The notes under the pieces are model-generated. The model ran no database searches. It was not told the DNA's origin and saw nothing but the letters and a program-made list of their open reading frames with translations. A stretch of 64,000 nt of DNA from Lacihabitans sp. LS3-19. Its GTDB lineage: Bacteria; Bacteroidota; Bacteroidia; Cytophagales; Spirosomataceae. The stretch is taken from NCBI RefSeq assembly GCF_024343575.1, contig NZ_RJUA01000115.1:62001-126000 (forward strand). Direction: 5' to 3'. Below are positions 27,717 through 37,234 of the stretch, piece by piece (the stretch's first letter is position 1; each line of letters begins with the position of its first letter). Both the position numbers and the translations under genes were made by a program.

Positions 27717-29012
27717 TTATTTAGAGCCGAGCCAAGGCTCAGGGTTTAGTTTGTCAAAATTGTGCCAAATCTGAAAATTTATCTCTGGACTTCCGTCTTT
27801 ATAGGCCACAGTGCCTATCTGCTGCCTTATATCTACTTTTTGGTTTATGCTGACGTTTACCTGTTCGAGGTTAGCGTAGACTGTATAGTAATCCCCATGT
27901 TGGATAGCTACTACATTATTAAGCCCAGGAATTTCTGAGATATCTAGAACAATACCCTCATATACCGCAGAAACCGGTGCATTTGCCTCCGATTGTATAT
28001 CAATGCCGTTGTTATCTATTTTTAAGTTTTTAAGTACAGGATGATTTTTTACGCCAAACTTATCTGAAACAAAACCATTTACAGGCCACGGGAGTCTAGA
28101 TTTTTGTTTTCCAAAATTTGAATTAGCAATTATTTCAACTTTTTCAGGTAAAATATCTTTTTCAGAATCTACGGCCTTTTCTGTTCTATTTTTTTTGTTG
28201 GCAGCTTTTCTATCAGCCAACATTTTCTTCTCTCTTTCCGCTATTTCTTTTTGTCTTTCAGTTCTGGAGGCGGGCACTTTTCTAGCACTTTTTTCTTTGG
28301 CTATTGCATTGGCAATCACTGAGTTTAGGCTAGATAATGCTGCTCTGGATTTTTCTAATTCACTTTTTAACTCGCCTTCTTTTTCACTAAGATTTCCAAC
28401 TATTAGTGTTTGCTTTTCTTTAAGGGCTTCTAAGCTTTTGTTTTCTATTTTGACAACATTTATGAGATTTTGCTGCGTCATTTTTTTGTCTAACAGCTTT
28501 CTTTGGCGTTCTTTTAGCATTTCGCCAATTTTCTTGATTTGAAGTAATTGCGTTTTTCGGCTTTCAGTATATTGTTCTAAATATTTATACCTCATAAATA
28601 AATCAGAAAATGACGTAGCAGAAAACAGGAAACCCATTTTGGTGAGTTTACTACTATTTTTTGATTCTCTATAAATAGTTTCAGAATATTCGGTTTGGAG
28701 AGCTTTAAGTTGCTTGAAAAGGTCATTTTGTGCCTTTTCTATTTCTACCATTTCTAATTTTATAAGCTCAATATCTTCCTTAGCAAGCTCTATTTTTTTT
28801 TGTTGGTTTTCTATTTGCTTATTTATGGCTTTTATTTCTCCTATCGAACTTTGTTTTTCCTTAAGGGTTTGACTCAATATTTTTTTTACTTGAGCTATTT
28901 TTTTAAGGTTTTGTTTTTTTTCATATTCTAATTTCGTTCTACTTTTTTGACTTTGTGCCAAAGCAGAAAAAGCTATAAAGAATGTGAAAACTATTAGGAT
29001 TATTTTTCTCAT
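27717..29012 (-). CDS. EnvC-like murein hydrolase activator with degenerate M23 domain
   Basis: 431 residues: a signal peptide (to about SALAQ), a long coiled coil (about 22-250), a basic linker and a C-terminal LytM/M23 domain (about 310-431). Zinc ligands look lost: the usual HxGxD reads NNGID and the usual HLHFE reads EINFQ. As with E. coli EnvC, it probably does not cut peptidoglycan itself but activates an amidase during cell separation. It follows the DUF4292 lipoprotein gene by 15 nt, an order common in Bacteroidota. Confidence 0.85.
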   Translation of the reverse strand: MRKIILIVFTFFIAFSALAQSQKSRTKLEYEKKQNLKKIAQVKKILSQTLKEKQSSIGEIKAINKQIENQQKKIELAKEDIELIKLEMVEIEKAQNDLFKQLKALQTEYSETIYRESKNSSKLTKMGFLFSATSFSDLFMRYKYLEQYTESRKTQLLQIKKIGEMLKERQRKLLDKKMTQQNLINVVKIENKSLEALKEKQTLIVGNLSEKEGELKSELEKSRAALSSLNSVIANAIAKEKSARKVPASRTERQKEIAEREKKMLADRKAANKKNRTEKAVDSEKDILPEKVEIIANSNFGKQKSRLPWPVNGFVSDKFGVKNHPVLKNLKIDNNGIDIQSEANAPVSAVYEGIVLDISEIPGLNNVVAIQHGDYYTVYANLEQVNVSINQKVDIRQQIGTVAYKDGSPEINFQIWHNFDKLNPEPWLGSK

Positions 29013-29027
29013 AATTAGACCTAATTT

Positions 29028-29852
29028 TTAGAAATTAGGGATTTTTTCAAGTTTATATCCTTTAGGGATATTAAAAGGAAAACGAATATTTCTGTCTAAA
29101 AAATCGAATTTTGTATGTTCAAATTCGATTTTAGCCTCGTTTTTACCTAAAATTAATAAAGAAATGATAGTTGGCACAAGTTTATTATCTTCTATTATAA
29201 AACTTTTGTAATCAATATTTAGCTTTGTTTCAGTTTTTTTATCTTCGGCTTCTATATAATAGAGCTTATTTTTATTTAAATCGAATCGATTTTCAATGGA
29301 TACATCATTTCTACTTTGAATTATAGAATTGAACTCATTTTTTTTGAAATATACATCATTGGTATCTAAAGCTACAGGTAAATTGCCTACCAAAAGGGAT
29401 TGTATCATTTTAAAATCTATTTCAAAATCAAACTGTTTGCTAAGTTCGACAAAACTCACTTTGTAATAATTCCTGTTTAGTCTGTCTAATAAAAACAATG
29501 TGTCTGGGTTAATACTAACACGGGCCGCTTCCAATCCCATGGCTATTGATATCCAAATTACACTGTCTTTTTTTACATGGATTGTGGCAGGTATGGTTTG
29601 GTTTATTTTTTCTGTTTTGAGCGTTATTTTTGATTTTATTTTTAGTTTTTCAAAATCAACATCCTCAGTTTCAAAATACACTTTTTCTGTCTTTAGGGGC
29701 TCGGTTATAGCGACTGTGTCTATTTTAACTACAACGGAATCGCTTACAGTGGAGCCCAATATTACTGTGTTTTTTTTCATTTTATGGCTTCTACAAGAAG
29801 CTAAAAATAGCAAAGGGATACCTAAAATTAATAATTTAAGGTTAATGTTCAT
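29028..29852 (-). CDS. DUF4292 lipoprotein
   Basis: 274 residues from the ATG at 29852, which immediately follows the upstream TPR stop; an in-frame TTG at 29861 is less likely. The signal peptide has the lipobox LFLASC. The rest is a beta-rich LolA/LppX-like fold typical of DUF4292 (for example SIAMGLEAARVSINPDTLFLLDRLNRNYY in pieces). It is envelope-anchored and may handle lipids or lipoproteins. The gene order TPR, DUF4292, EnvC suggests a shared envelope role; function is not established. Confidence 0.83.
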   Translation of the reverse strand: MNINLKLLILGIPLLFLASCRSHKMKKNTVILGSTVSDSVVVKIDTVAITEPLKTEKVYFETEDVDFEKLKIKSKITLKTEKINQTIPATIHVKKDSVIWISIAMGLEAARVSINPDTLFLLDRLNRNYYKVSFVELSKQFDFEIDFKMIQSLLVGNLPVALDTNDVYFKKNEFNSIIQSRNDVSIENRFDLNKNKLYYIEAEDKKTETKLNIDYKSFIIEDNKLVPTIISLLILGKNEAKIEFEHTKFDFLDRNIRFPFNIPKGYKLEKIPNF

Positions 29853-29853
29853 T

Positions 29854-31557
29854 TTATTCAATAATGGTTTTTTGTCCTATTTTGTTTTCAAGTTTTTTGT
29901 TGGATTTTGTAATATTATATGCTTTCTGCCAATAGTTTACAGCGTTTTCAGTTTGCCCAAGTTTAAATAAAATGTCGCCCTTGTGCTCTAGGATTAACTC
30001 ACTTGGTTTATCTGTTTTTGATAGGGCTATATCTATAGTTTCATTGGCTTTTTTATAATCGTCATTTTTGAAGAATACCCAAGCTTTGGTGTCATAATTG
30101 GCTGGATTTGAAGGATAAAGTTTGGTAAGGTTTTCTGCTAATTCGAGTGCTTTAGAAATGTCTTTTTTGGTATTCGCTAAAAGCAGGCTATAATTATTAA
30201 GTGCTTGTTCATTTTTTGGATTTTCATTTAAAACTTCCTCAAAGATTAAAGTCGCTTTTTGGTCTTTTCCTTGTAAACCATATATTTCGGCTATGTTGGC
30301 TTTTATGTGTTGAGCTAGCTCTTTGTTATTAGCATTGATAGCTTGTGCTTCTTCAAAAGATATCATGGCATCATCGTAAACTTTGGTTTGCATTTGTCCA
30401 AATCCTAAATGGTACCAGAAATACGCTTGATTAGGATAATATTCAAGTGCTTTTTCTGCATGTTTTACCAAATCGCTATATAGTGAAAGTTTTACATCTA
30501 ACTCAATTATAGCCAGCCAAGCCTCAAATATTCCACTGTCGTATTTAACAGCTTGAAGATAGGCATCTCTACCCGCTTGTATTTGATTACTTTTTATTAA
30601 TACGTCCCCTTTGTAGACATAAGTTCGGGCTTCTTTTGGGTGTTGAGCACTTAGTTGATTGCAAAAATCCAATGCATTTTTAAGGTCTTCCTCTCCATAG
30701 TTTTTTATTGTAGAAAAATACGCCCCTAACACATTGGCTTTCAGGGCAAAAGGTAATGATGACTGTGCCAATACGGCTTTTAATACATCACTAGTGCCTT
30801 GTTTATCATTTTGTTTGGCATAAGATTCCGCTAGTATTCCATAAGCATCCACAAAATTTTCGTTTTCGTCTATAGCGTTTTTGAGTAATTGCGTAGCCTC
30901 AGAAAACCTATTATTGCTGATCATTATTTTGGCTTGTTGCAAAACATACTCAGGGTCTTCTTTTACCATTTTTTTACCTACTTTGAGGGCGGCATCTACT
31001 TTGTTTTGCTTAAGAAATATGGCTTGTTTTGCTTCAGTTATTTTCTCTGAAGGCCCCATATTTTTTTCCATTTCATCCAATGTTTTAATCGCATCGGATT
31101 CTTTTCCTAAAATCAAATAGGTGTCCACTAAAAGGAGATAACCCTCAACATAGTTTGGATTAAGTTTTATCGCTTTTTTAAGAGAGCTTTCTGCTTCTTT
31201 ATATTGATTGGTTTTAAATTGTAAATTAGCTAGATGTTGAATAAAAAAGAAATTGTCTTTTTCTTCATCTACAGCTTTTTTTGCTGAATTTAGGGCTAAT
31301 TCCAGTTTGTCTAATGCGAGTTCAGTTTTAGATAACATGAAGCTATTGGTGGCTGATTCCCCAAAAGCAATAAGGTTGTTTTTGAAAATTTCTTCCGCTT
31401 TTTTGAAATCTTCAATCAAAAAATACTTCATGCCATCTGAAAACGATTGCTCAGCTTTTAATTCTTTTGCCTGAATTTTCTGGTCTTGTGGCTCATCAAC
31501 AGCAGCCTGAGAGAAAGCGGTAAAAGAAATAAAAAGTATAAAAATGAGTATTCGCAT
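29854..31557 (-). CDS. Secreted tetratricopeptide repeat protein
   Basis: 567 residues with a signal peptide (MRILIFILFISFTAFSQ) followed by about twelve TPR units (for example AFWYHLGFGQMQTKVYDDAM-like and NYDTKAWVFFKNDDYKKA). Periplasmic by prediction. It is the first gene of the operon TPR, DUF4292, EnvC-like, PanB, ComEC, DUF2911; the 1-nt gap to DUF4292 implies coupling. It probably acts as a scaffold in cell-envelope assembly; the partner is unknown. Confidence 0.85.
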   Translation of the reverse strand: MRILIFILFISFTAFSQAAVDEPQDQKIQAKELKAEQSFSDGMKYFLIEDFKKAEEIFKNNLIAFGESATNSFMLSKTELALDKLELALNSAKKAVDEEKDNFFFIQHLANLQFKTNQYKEAESSLKKAIKLNPNYVEGYLLLVDTYLILGKESDAIKTLDEMEKNMGPSEKITEAKQAIFLKQNKVDAALKVGKKMVKEDPEYVLQQAKIMISNNRFSEATQLLKNAIDENENFVDAYGILAESYAKQNDKQGTSDVLKAVLAQSSLPFALKANVLGAYFSTIKNYGEEDLKNALDFCNQLSAQHPKEARTYVYKGDVLIKSNQIQAGRDAYLQAVKYDSGIFEAWLAIIELDVKLSLYSDLVKHAEKALEYYPNQAYFWYHLGFGQMQTKVYDDAMISFEEAQAINANNKELAQHIKANIAEIYGLQGKDQKATLIFEEVLNENPKNEQALNNYSLLLANTKKDISKALELAENLTKLYPSNPANYDTKAWVFFKNDDYKKANETIDIALSKTDKPSELILEHKGDILFKLGQTENAVNYWQKAYNITKSNKKLENKIGQKTIIE

Positions 31558-31711
31558 TGGATATATGTTAGTTTGAATAAAAACCAGTATTTTTAATTAA
31601 GAATTTTAAATTATTTTTGTTTGATTTTTTAAAACTTCAAGAAAACGTAAATTTCAGTATTTTGTTACAAAAAATCAATTAATGAACCCTTTATAATATT
31701 TAAAACTATAT

Positions 31712-33718
31712 ATGGCCAAGCAAGTTCCCAATCAGAAAGGTAAGAAATTAGAATTAGAAACCCCTGTTTTAGAGCAAGAATTGAACAAATGGATGGTATT
31801 TGGAGGATTAATGACTTTGATATTCTTAATCTATTTCAAGGTTTGGGACAATAATTTAGTTTGGGATGACGATCCGTATATTAGACTGAATGAAGCCGTT
31901 AAAGCATTTGATATTAAGACTTTGCTAACAGGGTTTCATGTGGGTAACTATCATCCAATTACTATGTTGTCATTGGCTCTAGAGTATCTGATAGTAGGGG
32001 AGAAACCATGGTTATATCATTTTGACAATTTACTGCTTCATGGAATTAATAGTTTTATGCTTTTTAAAATCTCAAAGCAGCTAAATCTAAAAAATACTGT
32101 AGCGGTTTTGTTGGCATTTTTCTTTGCAGTGCATCCTTTACATGTAGAGTCAGTGGCTTGGGCGGCTGAGCGTAAAGACGTACTTTATACATTATTTCTA
32201 TTTTTATCTTTTCATTTTTATTTGAAATATGCCGAAACTCGTTCTAAAAAGTTCTATGTAATTTCATTGGTATTATTTATTGCAAGTTGTTTGTCAAAAG
32301 GTATGGCGGTAGTTCTACCGGCTATATTGATTGTGACGGATTGGTGGATGTTGGATAAGAAATTTTCTATGAAAGTTCTATTCGATAAAATACCTTATTT
32401 CGCAATAACTTTATTTTTCGCATACATTGCTACTACAGCTCAAAAAGATGCTGGTGCAGATGCTACCTCAGTTATAAAGGCTGCCTATACGGCTTCTGAG
32501 CGGTTCAGAATTGTATGTTATTCTTATCTTTTTTATTGGGTAAAAACAATTCTACCAATCAACCTTTTGCCATTTTATCCTTATCCAGGTAAGCCGGGAG
32601 GTAGCCTTCCAAGTGTATATAATTTGGCAGTTTTTGGAATGATAATTTTTGGCGTTTTGGTATATTGGTTAGGTAGAAAAAATAAGCAAATTTGGTGGGC
32701 AGCAGCATTTTTTACTATTGCTATTTCAACAGTAATTCAAATATTACCAGTAGGTAGTGCAATAGTGGCAGATAGGTATTATTACTTGTCTTCTGTTGGA
32801 CCATTGTTTTTATTGGCATGGGTTTTAGGGAATATCAAAAATGAAATAAGTAAGATATTATCATATGGACTTGTTATCGTTTGGTCTGGTATGACTTTTT
32901 TCCAAACTGGACATTGGAAAAATGGCTTCACGCTTTTCAAACCAGCAGAAAAATTTTATCCAGAAGACGCTATGGTGTTAAGCAACATAGGGTGGTATTA
33001 TTTAGGGGAAAAAGAATTCCCGATGGCGAAGCAATATTTGGTGAGGGCTGATAATAACGGCTTCAAAAATGCCGATGTCTGTCGTACTATTGGGTCAATG
33101 TTCATTGACGAAGGTGATTATAGCAGTGCTTTGACATATTTAGAAAGAGCCCAAACTTATTTGCCTAAATCTCCTCGGACCGATTGGTTGACAGCTTTGG
33201 CATTGTTAAAAACTGAAAAATATCAGGAAGCACTTCCTTATGCAGAAAAAGCTGTAAAAGATGCCCCTGAAAATAAAGAATACATGAATTCTTATGCTCA
33301 GACGCTAATGAACTTAAAGCGGTTTGATGAGTCAAATAAGGTGTTTGAAGAAGTGATAAAACTAGATCCTGAAAATTGGGATGTTTATTTGAATATTGCT
33401 TATATGCACAGACTAAGAGGTGATTTTCAAACTGAAATCAAGCTTTTGGAAGAATTGATTAATAAATCTCCAAGCTATCTGCCTGCATATAAAAATATTG
33501 GTGTAACATTTAGTGATTTAAACCAAAATGAAAAAGCTGTAGAATATTGGCAGAGAGCTACAGTTTATGACACCACTGGTGATTATGACTATAATATTGG
33601 AATAAATTATGCTAATAGGGGCAAAATAGAGGTAGCTAAGGATTGGTATATAAAAGCTGCTAAAAAAGGAAAACCTGAGGCAATACAAATTTTGAAAAAT
33701 AATGGAATAGCTTTTTGA
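31712..33718 (+). CDS. GT-C-type membrane glycosyltransferase with C-terminal TPRs
   Basis: 668 residues. After a short cytoplasmic lead come about ten transmembrane helices (about 30-400). The first outside loop has the acidic motif VWDDDPYI, expected for dolichol/undecaprenyl-phosphate-sugar dependent GT-C enzymes such as O-mannosyltransferases and TMTC proteins, then NYHPITMLS. Residues about 420-660 are TPR repeats, probably periplasmic. It is likely to glycosylate exported proteins or polymers; donor and acceptor are not deducible. Single gene, divergent from the TPR operon. Confidence 0.78.
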   Translation: MAKQVPNQKGKKLELETPVLEQELNKWMVFGGLMTLIFLIYFKVWDNNLVWDDDPYIRLNEAVKAFDIKTLLTGFHVGNYHPITMLSLALEYLIVGEKPWLYHFDNLLLHGINSFMLFKISKQLNLKNTVAVLLAFFFAVHPLHVESVAWAAERKDVLYTLFLFLSFHFYLKYAETRSKKFYVISLVLFIASCLSKGMAVVLPAILIVTDWWMLDKKFSMKVLFDKIPYFAITLFFAYIATTAQKDAGADATSVIKAAYTASERFRIVCYSYLFYWVKTILPINLLPFYPYPGKPGGSLPSVYNLAVFGMIIFGVLVYWLGRKNKQIWWAAAFFTIAISTVIQILPVGSAIVADRYYYLSSVGPLFLLAWVLGNIKNEISKILSYGLVIVWSGMTFFQTGHWKNGFTLFKPAEKFYPEDAMVLSNIGWYYLGEKEFPMAKQYLVRADNNGFKNADVCRTIGSMFIDEGDYSSALTYLERAQTYLPKSPRTDWLTALALLKTEKYQEALPYAEKAVKDAPENKEYMNSYAQTLMNLKRFDESNKVFEEVIKLDPENWDVYLNIAYMHRLRGDFQTEIKLLEELINKSPSYLPAYKNIGVTFSDLNQNEKAVEYWQRATVYDTTGDYDYNIGINYANRGKIEVAKDWYIKAAKKGKPEAIQILKNNGIAF

Positions 33719-33808
33719 GGTTTGGGATTAATTAATTGGTTTTTGGTAAAATAGTTATTGCTTAATTTGTTATTGGATAATTAGTTATTTGTCAATTTAT
33801 TTTTGGTA

Positions 33809-33826
33809 TCCCGATTGCTATCAGGA
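33809..33826. terminator. Possible hairpin after the GT-C gene
   Basis: TCCCGAT-TGCT-ATCAGGA, a 7-bp stem with one mismatch, 90 nt after the stop. No clear T-run follows, so terminator function is uncertain. Confidence 0.3.
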
Positions 33827-33867
33827 GGTTGTTGGTTAGGTAGTTATGTAAAAAATAATTTAAATCA

Positions 33868-34695
33868 CTATTGTTTTTTTTCTACCTCATCTAGCAATTT
33901 GTTAAAGACTTTGTACCTTTTTTCTTGAATTTTTGCCACTGCTATTATTTCTGCTTTTTTGTATCCGCCTTGGTAATAGCGTTGAAACCAAGGTAAAATC
34001 GAAATGCCTGCATCAAGTGGGCTAACCAAAATAGCTGAACGTAGACCAAGAGCTATCAGACCTGTAGTTAGTACAAATGAGTTTAAGCCGTTTTTAACAT
34101 CTCCTACGTAAAGTTGACCCAAGCCAGGCATAATAATACTCAATATTTTTGCCTTTCTAGGGCTTATTTTGCTTATTTTGTCATTTTTCTTAAAGAGTTC
34201 ATTCACTATTGTTGAGTCTTCTATTATTTGACTAAATGCTGATTTTGATTCGGGAAATTCTCCTTTAGCAAACCTTAACATTGCTTCATAGAAAATCTTT
34301 TCTTTTGATTCTTCGTCAGTAAGTACCTCGGGTAGATTTAGCATTTCAATTTCAGCATAGTCATAATCTTGAATTATTAAGAAACAAGATATTTTTTTTA
34401 GCAAATATTGGTTTTTCAGAGCTTGATCTTCGGTCGAAAAGTAGGCTAATTCGTAATATTCTGTCGCCTGTCTGTAGTCTTGAATATTGTAGAGACAATC
34501 TGCTACTTTTGGGTAGATTTGGGTTGCAAAATTACTTTCTGCATCAAAATACAAAGCCCTCTTGTAAGCTTCCATGGCATTTTGATAAGATTTCTCCTCA
34601 TAGAGTTTATTGGCAAACGCCACGGTCTGGTTTAAGTCTTGGGCATTAGCTACCCAAACATTAATAATAAGAATTAAAAATGTCGCTAGCTTCAT
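33868..34695 (-). CDS. Secreted TPR protein with PGLGQxY membrane domain
   Basis: 275 residues: a signal peptide (ending VANAQ), two or three TPR-like units (about 25-150) and a C-terminal hydrophobic domain starting MPGLGQLYVGDVKNGLNS and ending YYQGGYKKAE. The same C-terminal pattern PGxGxxY...K(D/N)GLxS is found in the upstream gene product, so the two are related. The start overlaps that gene by 35 nt. It is the last gene of the operon with the secreted YidD-like protein. Function unknown; an inner-membrane or envelope complex is inferred. Confidence 0.7.
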   Translation of the reverse strand: MKLATFLILIINVWVANAQDLNQTVAFANKLYEEKSYQNAMEAYKRALYFDAESNFATQIYPKVADCLYNIQDYRQATEYYELAYFSTEDQALKNQYLLKKISCFLIIQDYDYAEIEMLNLPEVLTDEESKEKIFYEAMLRFAKGEFPESKSAFSQIIEDSTIVNELFKKNDKISKISPRKAKILSIIMPGLGQLYVGDVKNGLNSFVLTTGLIALGLRSAILVSPLDAGISILPWFQRYYQGGYKKAEIIAVAKIQEKRYKVFNKLLDEVEKKQ

Positions 34696-35470
34696 GCTGT
34701 AATTTGTTGATTTTCTTTTTGTTAAAGTCTTTGGTAGATTTTACGGAACCATAAATATTGCCAAGGTAAAAACCAAAGCCAATTCCGCCATACAACCATC
34801 CTCTGTAATTATTTACGCCATGTTTGTTGAAGTTTCTGTAAGATTGAAACGCCATACCCGCCGTAAAAAACAAGGAAACTAGTCCATCCTTCCAGTTGTT
34901 AGAATAAGCTTTTCCAGTACCGGGTACTACTGCCGACATGATACCAGCCAGAGCAGGGCTTTTCTTATGTGTTTCTTTTTCTAAAATGGTTTTATAACCC
35001 TCAGCGACATAAAATTCCTTGTTCTGAATATTTTCTAAACTATTTCTGGCAGCTTTAAAATCATTGTTAAATATCTCTGAAGTGGTATTGAAAATAGTTT
35101 TATCATCTGGTTTGAAATTTTGGTTATTAGTCCAAAACGTTCTTGCATTTTCCCAATCTTTGTTTTGCATCAAAAGTTTGGCGTATTCCAAAGCTGGAGC
35201 GAAAGGAATAGTTTGGGCATCAGGATAAAGCTGTTTTGTTCTGAAAATCCCAATATTAGTTTGGTTTGAAAGTCTGTATGATTTCAACAATTGTGTTTTT
35301 AAAGTGTCGCTTTCAGGTGTAAAGTAAACTAAACGTTCAAACTCTTTTCCAGCTAATTCATATTGACCGGATTTTAATAGATAATCTCCGTATTTTTTGG
35401 AGTTTTCAAAATTGTATAGATCCTGAGCTATTGTAGAAAAACTAATAAGTAAAAGAAAAAGTATTCTCAT
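34661..35470 (-). CDS. Secreted TPR-like protein with PGTGKxY membrane domain
   Basis: 269 residues with a signal peptide (MRILFLLLISFSTIAQ), a TPR-like helical part (about 20-160) and a hydrophobic C-terminal domain that begins VVPGTGKAYSNNWKDGLVS and includes WLYGGIGFGFYLGNIYGS. It is related to the next gene downstream and overlaps it by 35 nt. It starts 7 nt after the yidD-like gene. I do not recognise a named family; the pair may form a hetero-oligomer. Confidence 0.7.
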   Translation of the reverse strand: MRILFLLLISFSTIAQDLYNFENSKKYGDYLLKSGQYELAGKEFERLVYFTPESDTLKTQLLKSYRLSNQTNIGIFRTKQLYPDAQTIPFAPALEYAKLLMQNKDWENARTFWTNNQNFKPDDKTIFNTTSEIFNNDFKAARNSLENIQNKEFYVAEGYKTILEKETHKKSPALAGIMSAVVPGTGKAYSNNWKDGLVSLFFTAGMAFQSYRNFNKHGVNNYRGWLYGGIGFGFYLGNIYGSVKSTKDFNKKKINKLQHEASDIFNSYY

Positions 35471-35477
35471 TTAGGCA

Positions 35478-35906
35478 TTATTTTATAGTAGAAACAACCG
35501 GAACAGCATTGTCAGCACCCGGTTCGTCTTTTAGAAGCATTGTTTTTTTGTCTATTTCGTAGTTTTGAGGTGTGAGTCCATTGCAGCGTGTAAGTCTGTC
35601 CATGGTCATAACCCCACCTTTTATCATTCCGAATTTTTTAACTGCCAAAATACCGTATTCAGAGCAAGAAGGAGAAAAGGTGCAAACCGTGAGGTCTTGG
35701 GAAGAGAAAAATGTTTTGTAAAACAAAAACAAGCCCGAAAATAATACTTGAACTTCGTTTTGGTTGTTTTTTGCTTCCGTGTATTCTTTTTTTATGTTAC
35801 CATCAGGAAGGACATTTCTATAAAGGCCTACCTGAGCTGAAGTATCATTTTTTGATAGCAGCAGACCTAGTAATAGGCAACTTGTAGCGATATATTTCAT
35901 CTTCAT
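35478..35906 (-). CDS. YidD-family protein with an N-terminal signal peptide
   Basis: 142 residues. The YidD/Haemolytic domain is plain: FSPSCSEYGILAVKKFGMIKGG and DRLTRCN. Classical YidD is a short (about 80 residues) cytoplasmic, membrane-associated helper of YidC, encoded between rnpA and yidC. Here the protein has a signal-like N-terminus (YIATSCLLLGLLLS) and lies in an operon of secreted proteins, so it may act in the periplasm. The start overlaps the upstream gene by 62 nt. A second, canonical yidD elsewhere in the genome is expected but not visible here. Confidence 0.82.
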   Translation of the reverse strand: MKMKYIATSCLLLGLLLSKNDTSAQVGLYRNVLPDGNIKKEYTEAKNNQNEVQVLFSGLFLFYKTFFSSQDLTVCTFSPSCSEYGILAVKKFGMIKGGVMTMDRLTRCNGLTPQNYEIDKKTMLLKDEPGADNAVPVVSTIK

Positions 35907-36570
35907 TTGTTTGGTCTATTACAACGTTTTTGTAGGTAGTTAACTGTATGTTTTTCTCTCCTTTTTCTGAGATACTTATCATTGTTACCTCTGTCGGAAA
36001 TTCAACTCCTTTTACGTTTACATATTTTTTAAAAAACTGTTGACTGACCACCGCACCCTTGGTGTTGTAGAAAATCATGGCATCAAGGCGTTTGTTTACA
36101 GTTTGCATCTGGATATTTCCGAATACTTTTTTGTACTGATCTTCAGAAGGTATCCAAGTGGTCAATACACCTGTGGATGTTTTCTCTATTTTTCCGATTT
36201 TGAAAAGTGATTTTTCGTTGTTTTTAGGTTTAAGGCCGTAGTCAAACAACTGACCTGAAAGAGCCAAGTGAAAGGCAGTAAACTCAGGAATTAGGAATGT
36301 TCGGGAAGCTGAGGTAATTATGTTTTTATCGTTCAGTGTGTACATAGTAGTATCCTGAACGACCATAGTTTCATTTTTAGGGAAAATAAGTTTATAGACT
36401 ATCTTTTTGTAGATTTTGTCGTAATAAACTTTCCCCATGGTCAATCTATAAGTGCCATTCGAAAGTTTATCTTTTATAGAAACATCAGCTTTGAATCTAT
36501 AAAATTGCTGTGCTTCAGATTTAGAAATAAAAGAAAAAGTAATTAAAAATAAGAAAACCAGTCGCTTCAT
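35845..36570 (-). CDS. Secreted hypothetical protein, LolA/outer-membrane-sorting-like
   Basis: 241 residues with a signal peptide (MKRLVFLFLITFSFISKSEA). The mature part is beta-rich, with patterns such as YRLTMGKVYYDKIYKKIVYKL, DTTMYTLND and GVEFPTEVTM that recall LolA/LppX-type lipoprotein carriers. The family assignment is weak. It is the first gene of the four-gene operon with the YidD-like and two TPR-like proteins, and it overlaps the YidD-like gene by 62 nt. Confidence 0.6.
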   Translation of the reverse strand: MKRLVFLFLITFSFISKSEAQQFYRFKADVSIKDKLSNGTYRLTMGKVYYDKIYKKIVYKLIFPKNETMVVQDTTMYTLNDKNIITSASRTFLIPEFTAFHLALSGQLFDYGLKPKNNEKSLFKIGKIEKTSTGVLTTWIPSEDQYKKVFGNIQMQTVNKRLDAMIFYNTKGAVVSQQFFKKYVNVKGVEFPTEVTMISISEKGEKNIQLTTYKNVVIDQTNEDEIYRYKLPITRSAAIKK

Positions 36571-36591
36571 TCAATATTTTTTAGGATATAC

Positions 36592-36628
36592 AAAAATAGT
36601 CTAAGCTATTAAAGTTTAGACTATTTTT
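36592..36628 (-). terminator. Terminator of small membrane protein gene 1
   Basis: Perfect 13-bp stem AAAAATAGTCTAA / TTAGACTATTTTT with an 11-nt loop, about 40 nt after the stop codon at 36669. The inner stem TAGTCTAA is shared with the terminator of the next paralogue. Confidence 0.75.
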
Positions 36629-36668
36629 AACGATTTATTAAGAAAAAAAACTGGTTTATTTCAGAATC

Positions 36669-37112
36669 TTAGTAGTAATAAGTGCTTGATCCGGCAATTA
36701 GTGCAAATATCACTAAGCCCAAATACACTACTGCAATAGTTCCCATCGAAATGGCACAACCTTTTACGGCTTTGTTCACCGCATCTTTATCGCCATCGGT
36801 TAGTAAATACAATAAAAGGATTCCTAAAATACCAAGGCAAAATCCCCACCAAAATGCTGGAATGTTACCAGGAAGTTCACCTTCAAGAATAGAGGCACTA
36901 ACATTATCAGAAATGTTAAGATTAGCTACTAATTCTGGGTTTTCAGTTTTGATGTTTGCTAGGGTTTTACCTTCGTTAGCGTTTACAAAAGCTTCAATTT
37001 TGTTTAATTGATGAAATTCTTGATCTGTGTTTGGTTTTGTGAAAACATCTTCTGCATGAATCTGAGAGAAAATAGTAAAGGATAGAATAAAAAGAATTGT
37101 GAGTTTCTTCAT
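36669..37112 (-). CDS. Small FWWG membrane protein, tandem copy 1
   Basis: 147 residues: signal peptide, an acidic helical stretch (about 20-70, EFHQLNKIEAFVNANEGKTL), then the conserved PGNIPAFWWGFCLGILGILL with a first membrane helix, a YLLTDGDKDAVNKAVKGC loop and a second helix. Two homologues lie directly upstream on the same strand (37338-37787 and 37927-38352). It has its own terminator. Function unknown; the conserved core is FWWG-helix-TD(G/K)DxD-KK(A)-GC-helix. Confidence 0.75.
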   Translation of the reverse strand: MKKLTILFILSFTIFSQIHAEDVFTKPNTDQEFHQLNKIEAFVNANEGKTLANIKTENPELVANLNISDNVSASILEGELPGNIPAFWWGFCLGILGILLLYLLTDGDKDAVNKAVKGCAISMGTIAVVYLGLVIFALIAGSSTYYY

Positions 37113-37199
37113 TATGATTTTAATTATGAATGGAAAAAAATATTTCTTTTACTAGTGCAAATTTCATGCGAGAAAATTACAATTGATAATTTTATAGAA

Positions 37200-37234
37200 A
37201 AAGTAGTCTAAACATTAAAATTTTAGACTACTTT
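37200..37234 (-). terminator. Terminator of small membrane protein gene 2
   Basis: Perfect 13-bp stem AAAGTAGTCTAAA / TTTAGACTACTTT with a 9-nt loop, followed on the minus strand by a T-run. It lies about 104 nt after the stop at 37338. Confidence 0.78.

Noticed and set aside
33719-33867. Loose TTATTGG/TTAGTTATT repeats after the GT-C gene
   Set aside because: Units are irregular and AT-rich; I cannot define a true repeat, only a weak hairpin.
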